Source: Phycisphaerales bacterium
GTDB taxonomy: Bacteria; Planctomycetota; Phycisphaerae; Phycisphaerales; UBA1924
Assembly (NCBI GenBank): GCA_029212425.1
Contig: JARGNC010000073.1
Coordinates: 1 to 11,511, forward strand
Length of the DNA stretch: 11,511 nt
Reading direction: 5' to 3'
Made by a program: the position numbers and the translations under genes. Under the pieces are notes generated by a model. The model was not told the origin of the DNA. It did no database searches and was given only the letters and a program-made list of their open reading frames with translations. Below, in pieces: positions 1 to 8,518 of the stretch. The number at the start of each line of letters is the position of its first letter. Position 1 is the stretch's first letter.

Positions 1-1104
1 GCCAGGCAACCAGAACCGCATCCGGATCATCCTGATGCATTCCCACATCGCCGCGAGCGTAAACAGAATCGAAAGCCCCAGCATCCCGATTCCGAACGCC
101 GCGAACCCGAACAGCCAGCTGTTCTCGCTCTTCTCACTCTCCAGAGTCCCCACGCCAAACATGGGGTTCTCCATACCCGTTGTATACAGCTTCCACCACG
201 CGTAATCACGCGTGTTCTCCGTACTCGCAAGACGCTCGACACCAAAGTCGATCCCAAGCGTATTCACGATCAGCTTCATCCCCACATAGATCACCACCGC
301 CGCGACCGGGACCATCAAGATCCCCTTGCCCGCCTTGGTGTAGAGCACAGCACACAATCCGATGATCGCCATCCCCAACCCCGTCCGGGAACCGGTCCAG
401 ACCAAACACAACAAATCCACACTGAGCAAGCCCAGATAGATCAGTTTGTATTTCTTCGACACATCGTTGAACAACAACCACAGCACGATCACACAGAAAA
501 ACGCGAGCATCGCACCAGAGTGTTGCGGATTATTCAAAACACCCACGAACCGGAACTGATTCCCGAGCGTCAGATACTTCGGATTCACAACAAGCTGAAC
601 CGAACACATCGCCATCCATGCGATATTCATCAGCACAACCGAACGAAGAAACAGCAGCAAATCCGTGGGCTCTTTGATCGAAAGAGCCGTCACAAACATC
701 ATCGGGATCAAGGTACACGCCGCGAAGATGACAGAGTTCGTCCCCTCCAGAGCACCCTCGTGCATAAACCGCATCAGCGCCGCATAGAACCCCATGGTCA
801 CCAGCAACAACGCTGAGATCGAGATCGCTTTCCCACGCAGCCGACCAATCTGGAACAATGTCATCAATAGAGTGACAATCCCCATGATAAAGAACAGCGT
901 CGACCGTTTCTGCTGAACAGGCAACCAGACCGTCGGGATCACCCGATCGTTCCAGTCCAAAGGCATCGAGAGCGAAGCAAACAGCAACATCCCCATATAC
1001 GGGAACAACACCCCCCACTTCTTATTGATCCCAAGCAGAAAGACACCAGCTCCGAAGAACAAGAGCACAGCACCAAGACCAAGAAAAGCAGGGGAGATGT
1101 CCAT
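1..1104 (-). CDS. O-antigen ligase/polymerase-like membrane protein (partial, C-terminus off the left edge)
   Basis: This frame is open for 368 codons, from an ATG at 1104 to the window edge, and an in-frame TGA lies seven codons upstream of that ATG. The protein is very hydrophobic, with about nine or ten likely membrane segments in the visible part, starting at residues 5-25. Two motifs match the Wzy_C / O-antigen ligase family: NNPQHSG at residues 191-197 and WTGSRTG at 236-242. The Ser-Arg-Thr element normally opens the ligase domain, and the following part (ENPMFGVG, about residue 316) fits the large extracytoplasmic loop. Members of this family polymerise or ligate lipid-linked oligosaccharides at the outer face of the inner membrane. 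No clear Shine-Dalgarno precedes the ATG. The divergent gene is a flippase, which supports an export/polymerisation role. Polymerase and ligase cannot be told apart from sequence alone. Confidence 0.85.
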   Translation of the reverse strand, partial: MDISPAFLGLGAVLLFFGAGVFLLGINKKWGVLFPYMGMLLFASLSMPLDWNDRVIPTVWLPVQQKRSTLFFIMGIVTLLMTLFQIGRLRGKAISISALLLVTMGFYAALMRFMHEGALEGTNSVIFAACTLIPMMFVTALSIKEPTDLLLFLRSVVLMNIAWMAMCSVQLVVNPKYLTLGNQFRFVGVLNNPQHSGAMLAFFCVIVLWLLFNDVSKKYKLIYLGLLSVDLLCLVWTGSRTGLGMAIIGLCAVLYTKAGKGILMVPVAAVVIYVGMKLIVNTLGIDFGVERLASTENTRDYAWWKLYTTGMENPMFGVGTLESEKSENSWLFGFAAFGIGMLGLSILFTLAAMWECIRMIRMRFWLPG

Positions 1105-1267
1105 ATAGATCCCAGAACAGTATCAATCACAGAAACAGAAACAATCCATCTCCTCGAAGTGTATTATCGGCTCAAGCCCCCGTCCGGTTCAGACGATTCA
1201 ACCAAGTCGCACCAGATTCCACCATTCACACGCAAACACACGCCCGAATACCCAGATCAGGTCACAA
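1105..1267. promoter_or_regulatory. Divergent intergenic region between ligase/polymerase and flippase genes
   Basis: These 163 bases separate two divergently transcribed glycan-export genes and so must hold the promoters of one or both. I see no convincing -35/-10 pair and no strong inverted repeat. A TATTAT at 1162-1167 is the only -10-like string on the + strand, and it lacks a matching -35. The assignment as a promoter region rests on gene orientation only. Confidence 0.4.
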
Positions 1268-2917
1268 ATGAGCAAAGAACTCAGCAGAGGATTCGCAAGA
1301 ATCCTCACCAACTACTCCCGGCTCATGATCACCCTCGTCCTCGGGATCGTCGTCGTGCCCCTCGCCATCAACTGGCTCGGAGACGAAGCGTTCGGAATCA
1401 TCTCACTCCTGGGCGCCAATATCGGACTCGCAGCAATCTTCCGACAAATCGTCCAAATGTCACTCGTGAGAGAACTCGGATACGCATACCACACCGACGA
1501 CGAATCCTTCCGAAAGAGCTACGCAGCAATCTGCCTCATCTCACTCGTCTGCGCACTGCTCACCATCGTCACCTTCGGGATCGTCTACGCACTCGTACCA
1601 GCATTCAAAATCCCACCAGAACTCGTCAACCCAGCACGATGGTTCGTCTTCGGACAAGGCATCTCCACAACCATGCTCGTGCTCCTCTCCCCGATGCTCA
1701 ACATGTATCTGGTCAAAGAACGATTCGTCGGATACAGCGCATGGCTCGTCGGCGTCCGATCCAGCAATCTCATCTCCGTCATCATCCTCGGATATGTCTT
1801 CGCAATCGACAATGTCGCACTCGGACTCACCATCCACGGCCTCACCTGGGCCGCCATCGCAGTCACCTGCATGATCATCGCATCATGGATCATCATCTTC
1901 AAAGACCGAAGACTCATGTTCACCATCAAGGGCGCCGACAAAGAAGCACGCAAACAAGTCTTCTCAACCTTCGGTTGGAACTCCGGCGTCCAAGTCGCCA
2001 TGAACCTCCACGAACAACTCCCACCCCTCCTCCTCAACCTCTTCTTCGGATCACTCGCCAACGCATCATGGGGAATCGGATTCCGCTTCGTCGCATACAT
2101 CCGAATGGTCACCACAGGAGTCCAGTTCGGATCAGACGCCGTCAGCGCCCGCCTCTCCTCAGGAACCGACACAGAACAATCAAGACTCCAACTCCAACGC
2201 CTCATCAGCGTCCAAACCAAACTCACCGCGATGGTCGCACTCCCCGCCGCCGTCGGCATCTTCGTCTACGCACGCCCGATCTTCGAACTCTGGGTCGGAA
2301 ACCAAATCAAAGACTACCAAGGAGTCATGCCCCACGCCGTGATGTTCGCACGCATCCTCTCGCTCGCAATCCTCGCTCGCGCCATCTCCGACACCTGGCT
2401 CATCGTCCTCTACGGCGCCGGATTCGTCCACCGCTATGCGAAACTCGTCATCATCGGAGGGATCGTCGCACCCGTCGGATCGCTCATCCTCCTCTTCACG
2501 CTCCCCAAAGACATCGGGATCTACGCACCCCCGATGATGTTCACCCTCGTGTTTGTCACCTTCCACCTCATCGGGATCCCCATCGTCACAGGACGCTGCC
2601 TGCATGTCTCAACCCTGAGTCTCTTCGCCGGACTCTGGAGACCATTCATCGCTGTCACCCTCGCCATCGCGCCAGCACTGGGTTGGCTCGTCTACAAAGA
2701 CCAGTTCGTCGCGATGGGATTCATGCAACCAATCACCAAGCAAACCGCCCAACTCCTCGACCCAACCGCGATCGTGACCTCAATCGTCTTCATGGGGATC
2801 GCCTACGCATTCACTTCCGCAACGATCATCCTCGATTCAAACGATCGCAAAAGAATCAGCAACGGACTCGCCCCGATCGCATCAAAGGTATTCAAACGCA
2901 AAGACGAGAACACCTGA
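1268..2917 (+). CDS. Oligosaccharide flippase family protein (Wzx-like, MOP superfamily)
   Basis: A 549-residue polytopic protein starting at ATG 1268. About 12-14 hydrophobic helices are spread along the whole length, the first at about residues 18-36 (TLVLGIVVVPLAINWLG). Its start, with a short basic N-terminus and then the G-x-E-A-F-G-I-I-S-L pattern after helix 1, is typical of polysaccharide-biosynthesis flippases of the MATE/MVF (MOP) superfamily. Such proteins move undecaprenyl-diphosphate-linked oligosaccharides across the inner membrane. It is somewhat longer than many Wzx proteins and ends in a charged, cytosolic-looking tail (about residues 525-549, rich in K, R and D). It is divergent from the ligase/polymerase gene, which suits a flip-then-polymerise pathway. 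Only a weak AGG (about 1258-1260) lies before the start. Codons end overwhelmingly in C or A, in line with the + strand skew. Substrate cannot be inferred. Confidence 0.85.
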   Translation: MSKELSRGFARILTNYSRLMITLVLGIVVVPLAINWLGDEAFGIISLLGANIGLAAIFRQIVQMSLVRELGYAYHTDDESFRKSYAAICLISLVCALLTIVTFGIVYALVPAFKIPPELVNPARWFVFGQGISTTMLVLLSPMLNMYLVKERFVGYSAWLVGVRSSNLISVIILGYVFAIDNVALGLTIHGLTWAAIAVTCMIIASWIIIFKDRRLMFTIKGADKEARKQVFSTFGWNSGVQVAMNLHEQLPPLLLNLFFGSLANASWGIGFRFVAYIRMVTTGVQFGSDAVSARLSSGTDTEQSRLQLQRLISVQTKLTAMVALPAAVGIFVYARPIFELWVGNQIKDYQGVMPHAVMFARILSLAILARAISDTWLIVLYGAGFVHRYAKLVIIGGIVAPVGSLILLFTLPKDIGIYAPPMMFTLVFVTFHLIGIPIVTGRCLHVSTLSLFAGLWRPFIAVTLAIAPALGWLVYKDQFVAMGFMQPITKQTAQLLDPTAIVTSIVFMGIAYAFTSATIILDSNDRKRISNGLAPIASKVFKRKDENT

Positions 2918-2941
2918 AGCAATCGAAAGCATCAGGAATGA

Positions 2942-3979
2942 TCAGTTGAGAATCAACCGCGCCACCACCCCAAGGTGGTCACTCCCCCCCACCTCAAACA
3001 TCTCCCACGATTCAACCCCAACCCCTTCAGACCTCCATACATCATCAAGCTGCAAGCGAACAAGCGGGCTCTTATCCGCCGGAAAGCTCCCACTCTGGAT
3101 TGGCCAAATTGGTTTACTCGCACGCAGCCCCGCGCCACGCATCAACCGCGCTCGCACCTGCGCCCCAGCCGCGTTGAGGTCCGCGCCGACAACCACATCC
3201 AATCCAGTCAGGTCCATCGCGCGAGCGATCTGCTCCTGGTGCGATTCAACCGCGCTGTTCCCTGCTTCCCACCGATCAGCCGACCTCGGAGAGAACGGAT
3301 GCACCAGCCCCACCACAAACCGCTTGTCAGGATGATCCACAATACACATCAACTGGTGCTCCCCCATCTCGTCACCCTCATCAGGCGCAACCAGCTCCAG
3401 CGGATACCGCGAAACAATCAATCCAGGGGACACCTCCCCATCCCTCCAGCGACGCTTCACCCAATACCGCATCGCCTTGTCATCCAGATACCCATACTTG
3501 CTCACCATCCGATTCATCTCAGGCGAAATCTCCTGGATCACCACAACATCCAAGCCCAGCCGCATCAACACATCCAGATCATCACGCCACCCTTCATTGA
3601 GCGGATAGATATTCAGCGATCCCACCGTCACCACCACATCCCCGATCCCCCCGCGTTCCACAACCATCGGCCTCCCCGCAAGCATCGGCCAAGCCCCCAC
3701 CAGCACACCCAGCACACACACCAACCCCGCACCCCACCGCTTCAATCCAAACAACACCAACCCCACCAACACACTCACAACAACACCAATCCACAAGAAC
3801 CCCGCCGCAAGATCCAGCACATACACCCCGCCGCTCACCACCCAGCTCGCGCACCCTGCGAAGCACACCAAAGAAACAACCCAAGCAACGAGCGTAAACC
3901 ACCGCTTGCGAGGTCGCACAGCTCCCGAAGACTCAGTAAGTTGTCCGTCAGCATCTGCCATGCACCCACTATCGTCCAT
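2942..3979 (-). CDS. Membrane-anchored endonuclease/exonuclease/phosphatase (EEP) domain protein
   Basis: From ATG 3979 this encodes 345 residues. A short charged head (…RPRKRW) is followed by about three membrane segments (roughly residues 25-105), then a soluble EEP domain facing, by prediction, the outside of the cytoplasmic membrane. The family's metal/catalytic positions are visible in order: N123 (GSLNIYP), E150 (VIQEIS), D267 and N269 (GADLNA), D312/D313 (QLDDVW) and D334-H335 (GGSDHLG). EEP enzymes cleave phosphodiester or phosphomonoester bonds; the substrate may be nucleic acid, phospholipid or phosphorylated sugar, and nothing here decides which. The frame extends upstream to a TTG at 4033 and ATGs at 4015 and 3991, but 4033 and 4015 lie inside a terminator-like hairpin. 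ATG 3979 has a G-rich tract five bases before it; ATG 3991 is the main alternative. The gene ends 24 bases from the convergent flippase stop. Confidence 0.85.
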   Translation of the reverse strand: MDDSGCMADADGQLTESSGAVRPRKRWFTLVAWVVSLVCFAGCASWVVSGGVYVLDLAAGFLWIGVVVSVLVGLVLFGLKRWGAGLVCVLGVLVGAWPMLAGRPMVVERGGIGDVVVTVGSLNIYPLNEGWRDDLDVLMRLGLDVVVIQEISPEMNRMVSKYGYLDDKAMRYWVKRRWRDGEVSPGLIVSRYPLELVAPDEGDEMGEHQLMCIVDHPDKRFVVGLVHPFSPRSADRWEAGNSAVESHQEQIARAMDLTGLDVVVGADLNAAGAQVRARLMRGAGLRASKPIWPIQSGSFPADKSPLVRLQLDDVWRSEGVGVESWEMFEVGGSDHLGVVARLILN

Positions 3980-3993
3980 CCATCCCCCCATAT

Positions 3994-4030
3994 ACAAAGA
4001 AAGCGGACGGCCCATCAGGACCGCCCGCTT
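3994..4030 (-). terminator. Rho-independent terminator-like hairpin after the metalloprotease gene
   Basis: Bases 4001-4010 and 4021-4030 form a 10-bp stem around a 10-base loop. On the - strand transcript the one mismatch becomes a G-U wobble, so the stem is complete on that strand only. It is followed by TCTTTGT on the - strand (4000-3994), a modest U-rich tract. It starts 26 bases past the metalloprotease stop codon, as expected for termination of that gene. It also lies directly before the EEP gene, so it may act as a partial terminator or attenuator. Confidence 0.75.
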
Positions 4031-4056
4031 CAATCAGTAACTTTCAGCATCGACCC

Positions 4057-7000
4057 TTACGGACGATCCTTGCCTTCTTGTCCGAAGATGATGGTCATCC
4101 CACCACCGCCGGACATGTCCTCAGCGTTGTAGATGTAGTCCGCATCAAGCGCCTTCTCGATCCGCACCGAAGCTTCCTGAAGGTGTGCCTTGGTGTACGC
4201 ATCGAGCGAGCCGCCCATCGCGCCATCAATGCTCTCCTTGAGCTCACGCAGGTGCATCGAAGCGATCGTCTTGACCGCCATGGACGCGGAGTTGAACCCG
4301 CCGTTGTCCATCGACATATCAATCAAACGATCAAGATGCTCACGCTGCAGGTTCCGACGCAGCGATGAAATCATCGGCTTGCGCACCGTGTACTTGCCGC
4401 CCGAAGCGCCATCAAGCTCAGACCAGACCGAATCAGTCACAGTCTCCATGACCTCAGCCACAGTCAACGCGTCCTCATCAGCAGGCACAAACATTTCATA
4501 GTCGTACACACGCTTGATTGTCTGCGGATTCATCAGCATCGTCAGCGCCGATGCCTGCATTCCCATCACGCGATCATGAATCTCAAACGCCGAGTCCGAG
4601 TTGATCGAGCTCGAGTTGTCCCACCACTTGTCCACAGTCGCGTGGGCAAGCAGCTCAGGAGTAATCCCGTACGCATCGTCGTTGAACGCGTTCTCAATCA
4701 CGAACCCAAGCGCTGCGCGTTGACGCTCAGCAGGCACAACCTCGATCGGAGCTTCGCTCCCCGGATCGCCCTTCTTCGAACGCGAAACATACGCCGATCC
4801 GACCCAGTTCCCCATCATCGAGAGCGCCTGCATCTGAGTGCTCAGCGTGATCGAGTACCCACGGCGAGCGCGGGACCAAGAGTCACCTTCCTGAACAAAG
4901 TCATTGATCAGACCCGAACGAATCTTGCGGACAAGATCCATCTGGTTGTTCGCGTAATCAAGCGGGTTCTCAGAAAGGTCGTAGCGACGAGTGCGAGGGT
5001 CAGGACCAAACGCATCCTCATCAGTGCCGTACGCGAGCTTTGGATCCGCAGATCGGCTCAAAATCTCCTTGAGATCGCCGCTGCCGTAGCCGTACTCGAT
5101 CGCCCATTGGTCATACTCACCGATACCGATGACCGAGTAGTCACCCTGAACATCGCCGTGGTTACCGATGTTGATGTTGATCCCGTTGTAGTCCATCACC
5201 GAAGTCGACCAAGGCTTCTTGCCCTTGATCTCATCCGAGTTGATTTCCTCAAGCGAGTACGCGCTCGAACCCTTGAAGTTGTGACGAAGACCGATCGTGT
5301 GACCAACCTCGTGCGCAACGAGTTCCGCGAGCATCGGACCAACGAACCACTCGGGAACGCCGTCGATCATGTCGCCCTCGTCCTTCTTCTCAGCCGAGTC
5401 GTCGCTCGCGACTTCCTCGCCCGCGTCATCCTCTTCAACCTCGTCGTCCGCTTTCTTCTCAAGCATCGCAAGGTGTTCCGCAGGAATCATGTCACGCAGC
5501 GCCGGATTCTCTTCGAGCTGCTTGCGGATCATCTCGAGCATCTCTTCGCTGATCTCAGGATCAGCGCTGCTCATCTCCGCAGCGTTGTTGAGCAAACCAA
5601 CCATCGAAAGGTTCATCCGCATCATCGCAAGATCAAGCGCCTTGCCAGTCGCGGCCCGGCACATCCCAGAAACCTGCGAAGCACGCCCGTCCAAGCCGTC
5701 AAACTCGTCGTCACCAATCATCATCGCTGATTCATCAATCGGACCATGATCGTGACCGATGTGCGAGCCGTACATGCTCATCGAGTCGCGCATCGAACGC
5801 TCCTCAAGAATCCGCTCGCGCACCGAAGGGGTCGCAAGACGCAAGCGTGGATCCCAGCGTGGGTTCTGTTCGAGCCAGCTCATCGTCTCAGGACTCAAGC
5901 CCTCAGTCGCCAAGTTGCTCAGCAGATCGTCCCAGCGGTAAGTAAACACGCGGATCCAGCCGTCAGTCAGCACAACATCCGCATCCAGAATCTCACCCGT
6001 CATCGGATTGACGCGTGATGGACCGATCGCGGTTGCGATGTCGTTGGAGATCCAGCGGATGAAGTTGTACCGCACATCCTCAGGATCTTTCTCCATGTTC
6101 GCGCCAGTGGTCTTGTCCTGGTACTGCACCTGGATCGCGCCGTCGATGCCGATCTCACGGAACGCTTCGTTCCAGTACTCGATCCCCTGCTTCACATACC
6201 GACGATAACGGATCGGAACGGTGTGATCGACATAGTACACAATCGGTTCCTTAGGCGGACTCAGCTTCAGCTTCGGATCCGCCTTCTCGATATGCCAACG
6301 GTTGATCAAACGCTGCGATGTATCAGCCCAATCAAACTTGCCAAGGTCGGTGTAGTTGGTCACAAAGAACCCAACACGCTCGTCCGCAGCGCGAGGCTTA
6401 AACCCACGCGAACCCTCGATCCGTGAGATCGAGTAGTGGAAGTTCTTCATCGTCCCACCCGCAACCGGACCCTTCACCTCGATCTCAATGTTCTGTGGGA
6501 ACGCCTTGATCGATTCAACAACAGTCAAACTCTTGTTGAGCCCGCTCGCTGAGCGACCAAAGAAGCTGCCCGCACGACCGACAAGCAAGTCGTCCATGTC
6601 AATCACAGGCTGACCACCAGGCCCCATCGTCACGATCGGCACATCAAGAATCACACGATCCGTCCAGATCATCTCAACCGAGTCACGCGACTCTTGATCA
6701 CCAGACGAACGCACCGAAATCTGAGGCTGCACAAGCATCAGCCGCTTCCCAACCTTCTTCCACTGCGTGTACATGTCGCCCGCCTGCAGACCCGCAAAGA
6801 TCTCGCCGCCCGCGACCGTCATCGCAAAGAAGTGGTGCTGCTTCTCATACCCACGAGGAAGCTCCGCGAGCATCTCGTTGGTCTTCTTATTGAGGTAAAG
6901 CGTGTACAGAGAGTTGCCGTCCGCAGTGGACACAACCTTCTCGAAGCCCTTGGAAACATCTTTCCAATCCTTGTATTCCTTCTCAGCAGCCCCACCGCCG

Positions 7001-7176
7001 CCGCCCATGCGCCCAGCCATCGCCGCCATCGCTGCGAAATCGATCGACTCCTCAGGGGTCGCCGAGTTGGTGCCTGTTGGTTCGTTCGCCATCGCCATCG
7101 ATGAACCCGCGATCAGGGCACCAACCCCGATCACCGATCCAACAAGCCCGCTCAATGTCCGTAGATTCGCACGCAT
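4057..7176 (-). CDS. Secreted zinc-dependent metalloprotease (Met-zincin, DUF5117/DUF5118 type)
   Basis: A 1039-residue protein with a Sec signal peptide: basic start, hydrophobic core at about residues 8-25, and AMA at 28-30 as a likely cleavage site. The catalytic zinc motif is HEVGHTIGLRH at residues 622-632 (ligands H622, H626 and H632, base E623), followed by NF, and a Met-turn SVMDY lies at 659-663. These are hallmarks of the Met-zincin (formerly DUF4953) domain, and the N-terminal half fits the DUF5118 and DUF5117 domains that usually precede it. Family length is commonly 800-1000, so this is full length. It should act in the periplasm or outside the cell; substrates are unknown. An unusual acidic segment (573-605) lies just before the zinc helix, and glycine runs lie near both ends. 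Start ATG 7176 has a GGAG (7187-7184) seven bases upstream. Its codon use looks more balanced than that of its neighbours. Confidence 0.93.
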   Translation of the reverse strand: MRANLRTLSGLVGSVIGVGALIAGSSMAMANEPTGTNSATPEESIDFAAMAAMAGRMGGGGGAAEKEYKDWKDVSKGFEKVVSTADGNSLYTLYLNKKTNEMLAELPRGYEKQHHFFAMTVAGGEIFAGLQAGDMYTQWKKVGKRLMLVQPQISVRSSGDQESRDSVEMIWTDRVILDVPIVTMGPGGQPVIDMDDLLVGRAGSFFGRSASGLNKSLTVVESIKAFPQNIEIEVKGPVAGGTMKNFHYSISRIEGSRGFKPRAADERVGFFVTNYTDLGKFDWADTSQRLINRWHIEKADPKLKLSPPKEPIVYYVDHTVPIRYRRYVKQGIEYWNEAFREIGIDGAIQVQYQDKTTGANMEKDPEDVRYNFIRWISNDIATAIGPSRVNPMTGEILDADVVLTDGWIRVFTYRWDDLLSNLATEGLSPETMSWLEQNPRWDPRLRLATPSVRERILEERSMRDSMSMYGSHIGHDHGPIDESAMMIGDDEFDGLDGRASQVSGMCRAATGKALDLAMMRMNLSMVGLLNNAAEMSSADPEISEEMLEMIRKQLEENPALRDMIPAEHLAMLEKKADDEVEEDDAGEEVASDDSAEKKDEGDMIDGVPEWFVGPMLAELVAHEVGHTIGLRHNFKGSSAYSLEEINSDEIKGKKPWSTSVMDYNGININIGNHGDVQGDYSVIGIGEYDQWAIEYGYGSGDLKEILSRSADPKLAYGTDEDAFGPDPRTRRYDLSENPLDYANNQMDLVRKIRSGLINDFVQEGDSWSRARRGYSITLSTQMQALSMMGNWVGSAYVSRSKKGDPGSEAPIEVVPAERQRAALGFVIENAFNDDAYGITPELLAHATVDKWWDNSSSINSDSAFEIHDRVMGMQASALTMLMNPQTIKRVYDYEMFVPADEDALTVAEVMETVTDSVWSELDGASGGKYTVRKPMISSLRRNLQREHLDRLIDMSMDNGGFNSASMAVKTIASMHLRELKESIDGAMGGSLDAYTKAHLQEASVRIEKALDADYIYNAEDMSGGGGMTIIFGQEGKDRP

Positions 7177-7507
7177 CTAAATACTCCATCTGTTTATCGA
7201 AAGGGCGACCATCGCCGCCGAGTGTGAAAAGAAATCCTGCCATTCCGTCAACCGAGTTGTTCAAGACAACGCCGAGACAACCAAAGACCGATCTTGCCGC
7301 AACCATCCAACGGACAGCACAACTCCAATCGGCCTAAGCCACCACAACATCGAACGGTATCGGTCGCATCACGCGCCATACCAAACAACACACAACGCTG
7401 GTGCGCACGAACTGCGCCAGAACCATGCATCCCTCTATACAGCCCAAAATCACGCAGGTTTCACCGATTGCAATCAATTCCCACCCAACCAATCAAGCAC
7501 CAACCAC
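7177..7507. other. 331-base gene-free region between the UbiA-family and metalloprotease genes
   Basis: No frame here reads like a protein. Both flanking genes run on the - strand, so the segment should hold the end of the ubiA-like transcript and the promoter of the metalloprotease. Visible elements are: a perfect 10-base palindrome GATTGCAATC (7466-7475); an imperfect hairpin at 7398-7420 (CTGG and CGCA pair with TGCG and CCAG, with a two-base bulge) followed on the - strand by a GT-rich run; a TTGACG at 7251-7246 (-) whose matching -10 would be the weak TTCACA at 7228-7223; and the GGAG ribosome site at 7187-7184. None of these beyond the ribosome site is firm. Confidence 0.5.
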
Positions 7508-8518
7508 TCAACCAGCAGCAAGCACCGCACCAGCCGTCAGCAGCACAAAAGCCACCCCAGACCACCGCACAACGGGATCCTTCATCGCGAGCTCCGTCGG
7601 ATCGTCGTAGCGACCATCCATAATCAGCGAAATCGTCCGTAGAAGACCCAACATCGCAGGCATCACCGTCACCCACAACAGATTAAACGAGAACTCCCCA
7701 CCAACCCCACTCGCGAGCACCACCGACAGATCATGCTCCCTGCTTTGTACATAACCCGTGTATGTCAAAAGAGTTGCAACGCCCACAACAACCACAAGCA
7801 TCCGCAGAATCTGATCCGAGTACCGCTCCTGCACCGCCCGAATACTCCCCACATCCCCTTCAGCTGCGTTCGCCGCCATCACCCGTCGTTCCCCAAGCCG
7901 TTTCCCAAACGCGAGGAACATACTCAAAAACAGCGTCGCATTGAGCAGCCAAGTCGAAGGGGTCACCGCAACCGCCGCACACCCACCCAGCACGCGGATC
8001 ACAAACCCACTCGACAAACTCAACACATCAAGAATCACCATGTGTTTGAAGATCGCCGTATACACCATCACATTGACCACATACGCCCCCACCAGCCCCA
8101 CAACCCACCATTTCACCTCCCCAGGCACCAGCAATCCCAGCAAAAGCCCGATAACCAGCAGCGCGATCCCGTACACCTTTGCTTGCCCGATCGACACCCG
8201 TCCACTCGCGATCGGACGCTTGCACTTCCGAGGATGCAGCCGATCTTGCTCAACATCCCCCAGGTCATTGAAGACATAACAGCCCGAAGCAGCGAGACAG
8301 AACGCAAAGAACACAACCAGCATGGTCACAAACAGTTGCGCATCAATCGAGTCCCCAGAGAGCGTCCCATCCCCAATCGCAAACGCAGGACCCGCAAGCA
8401 CAAACACACCCTTCACCCACTGGTGAGGCCGAGCAAGCTTGATCAACCCACCGACAAGACTCCCTGAGGAATCCCCATCTGAGACTGAATCTGGATGTCT
8501 AGTGTCATCTGTTGTCAT
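7508..8518 (-). CDS. UbiA-family prenyltransferase, decaprenyl-phosphate phosphoribosyltransferase-like
   Basis: From ATG 8518 this gives 336 residues. The N-terminal LIKLARPHQWVKGVFVLAGP element and the first Asp motif, ND at 84-85 with D88 and D92, followed by R-L-H-P and later KRPIASG, are the pattern of the UbiA subgroup that includes mycobacterial decaprenyl-phosphate phosphoribosyltransferase (Rv3806c). The second motif is K158 to D164 (KHMVILD) followed by GFVIRVLGG. About nine membrane helices follow the usual UbiA layout. The known subgroup enzyme transfers phosphoribose from PRPP to a polyprenyl phosphate at the cytosolic membrane face, giving a precursor of lipid-linked pentose donors; the product here is inferred. 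The frame stays open upstream to 8752, but the added 78 residues do not look like this family and would overlap the divergent gene. No clear Shine-Dalgarno is seen. Ubiquinone or heme UbiA enzymes are less likely given the R-L-H-P element. Confidence 0.85.
   Translation of the reverse strand: MTTDDTRHPDSVSDGDSSGSLVGGLIKLARPHQWVKGVFVLAGPAFAIGDGTLSGDSIDAQLFVTMLVVFFAFCLAASGCYVFNDLGDVEQDRLHPRKCKRPIASGRVSIGQAKVYGIALLVIGLLLGLLVPGEVKWWVVGLVGAYVVNVMVYTAIFKHMVILDVLSLSSGFVIRVLGGCAAVAVTPSTWLLNATLFLSMFLAFGKRLGERRVMAANAAEGDVGSIRAVQERYSDQILRMLVVVVGVATLLTYTGYVQSREHDLSVVLASGVGGEFSFNLLWVTVMPAMLGLLRTISLIMDGRYDDPTELAMKDPVVRWSGVAFVLLTAGAVLAAG

Noticed and set aside
530..1018. A 162-codon - strand frame inside the ligase/polymerase region
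   Set aside because: The adjoining - strand frame, open from 1104 to the edge, carries the hydrophobic helices and the NNPQ and SRTG motifs; this one is its shadow.
1159..2949. A 596-codon + strand open frame overlapping the flippase gene
   Set aside because: Its product is almost all Arg, His, Pro, Thr and Gln with no domain pattern; it is the shadow of the flippase in C/A-rich DNA, while the 1268-2917 frame has clear membrane helices.
2945..2957. A 5-bp hairpin (GTTGA/TCAAC) at the convergent flippase and EEP gene ends
   Set aside because: The stem is short and AT-rich, has no T-run after it and lies within the last EEP codons; it is too weak to call a terminator.
2975..4132. A 385-codon + strand frame opposite the EEP gene
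   Set aside because: It is His/Pro/Arg/Gln-rich low-complexity sequence, while the opposite strand holds a complete EEP active-site set. It also runs through the hairpin into the protease gene.
4576..5730. A 384-codon + strand frame opposite the metalloprotease
   Set aside because: It is Arg/Val/Leu-rich without recognisable motifs and lies antisense to the zinc-site region of a well-supported protease.
7248..7430. A 60-codon - strand frame in the gap before the metalloprotease
   Set aside because: It has a Cys/Gly/Arg-rich composition, no ribosome site that I can see and no known pattern; it is likely chance.
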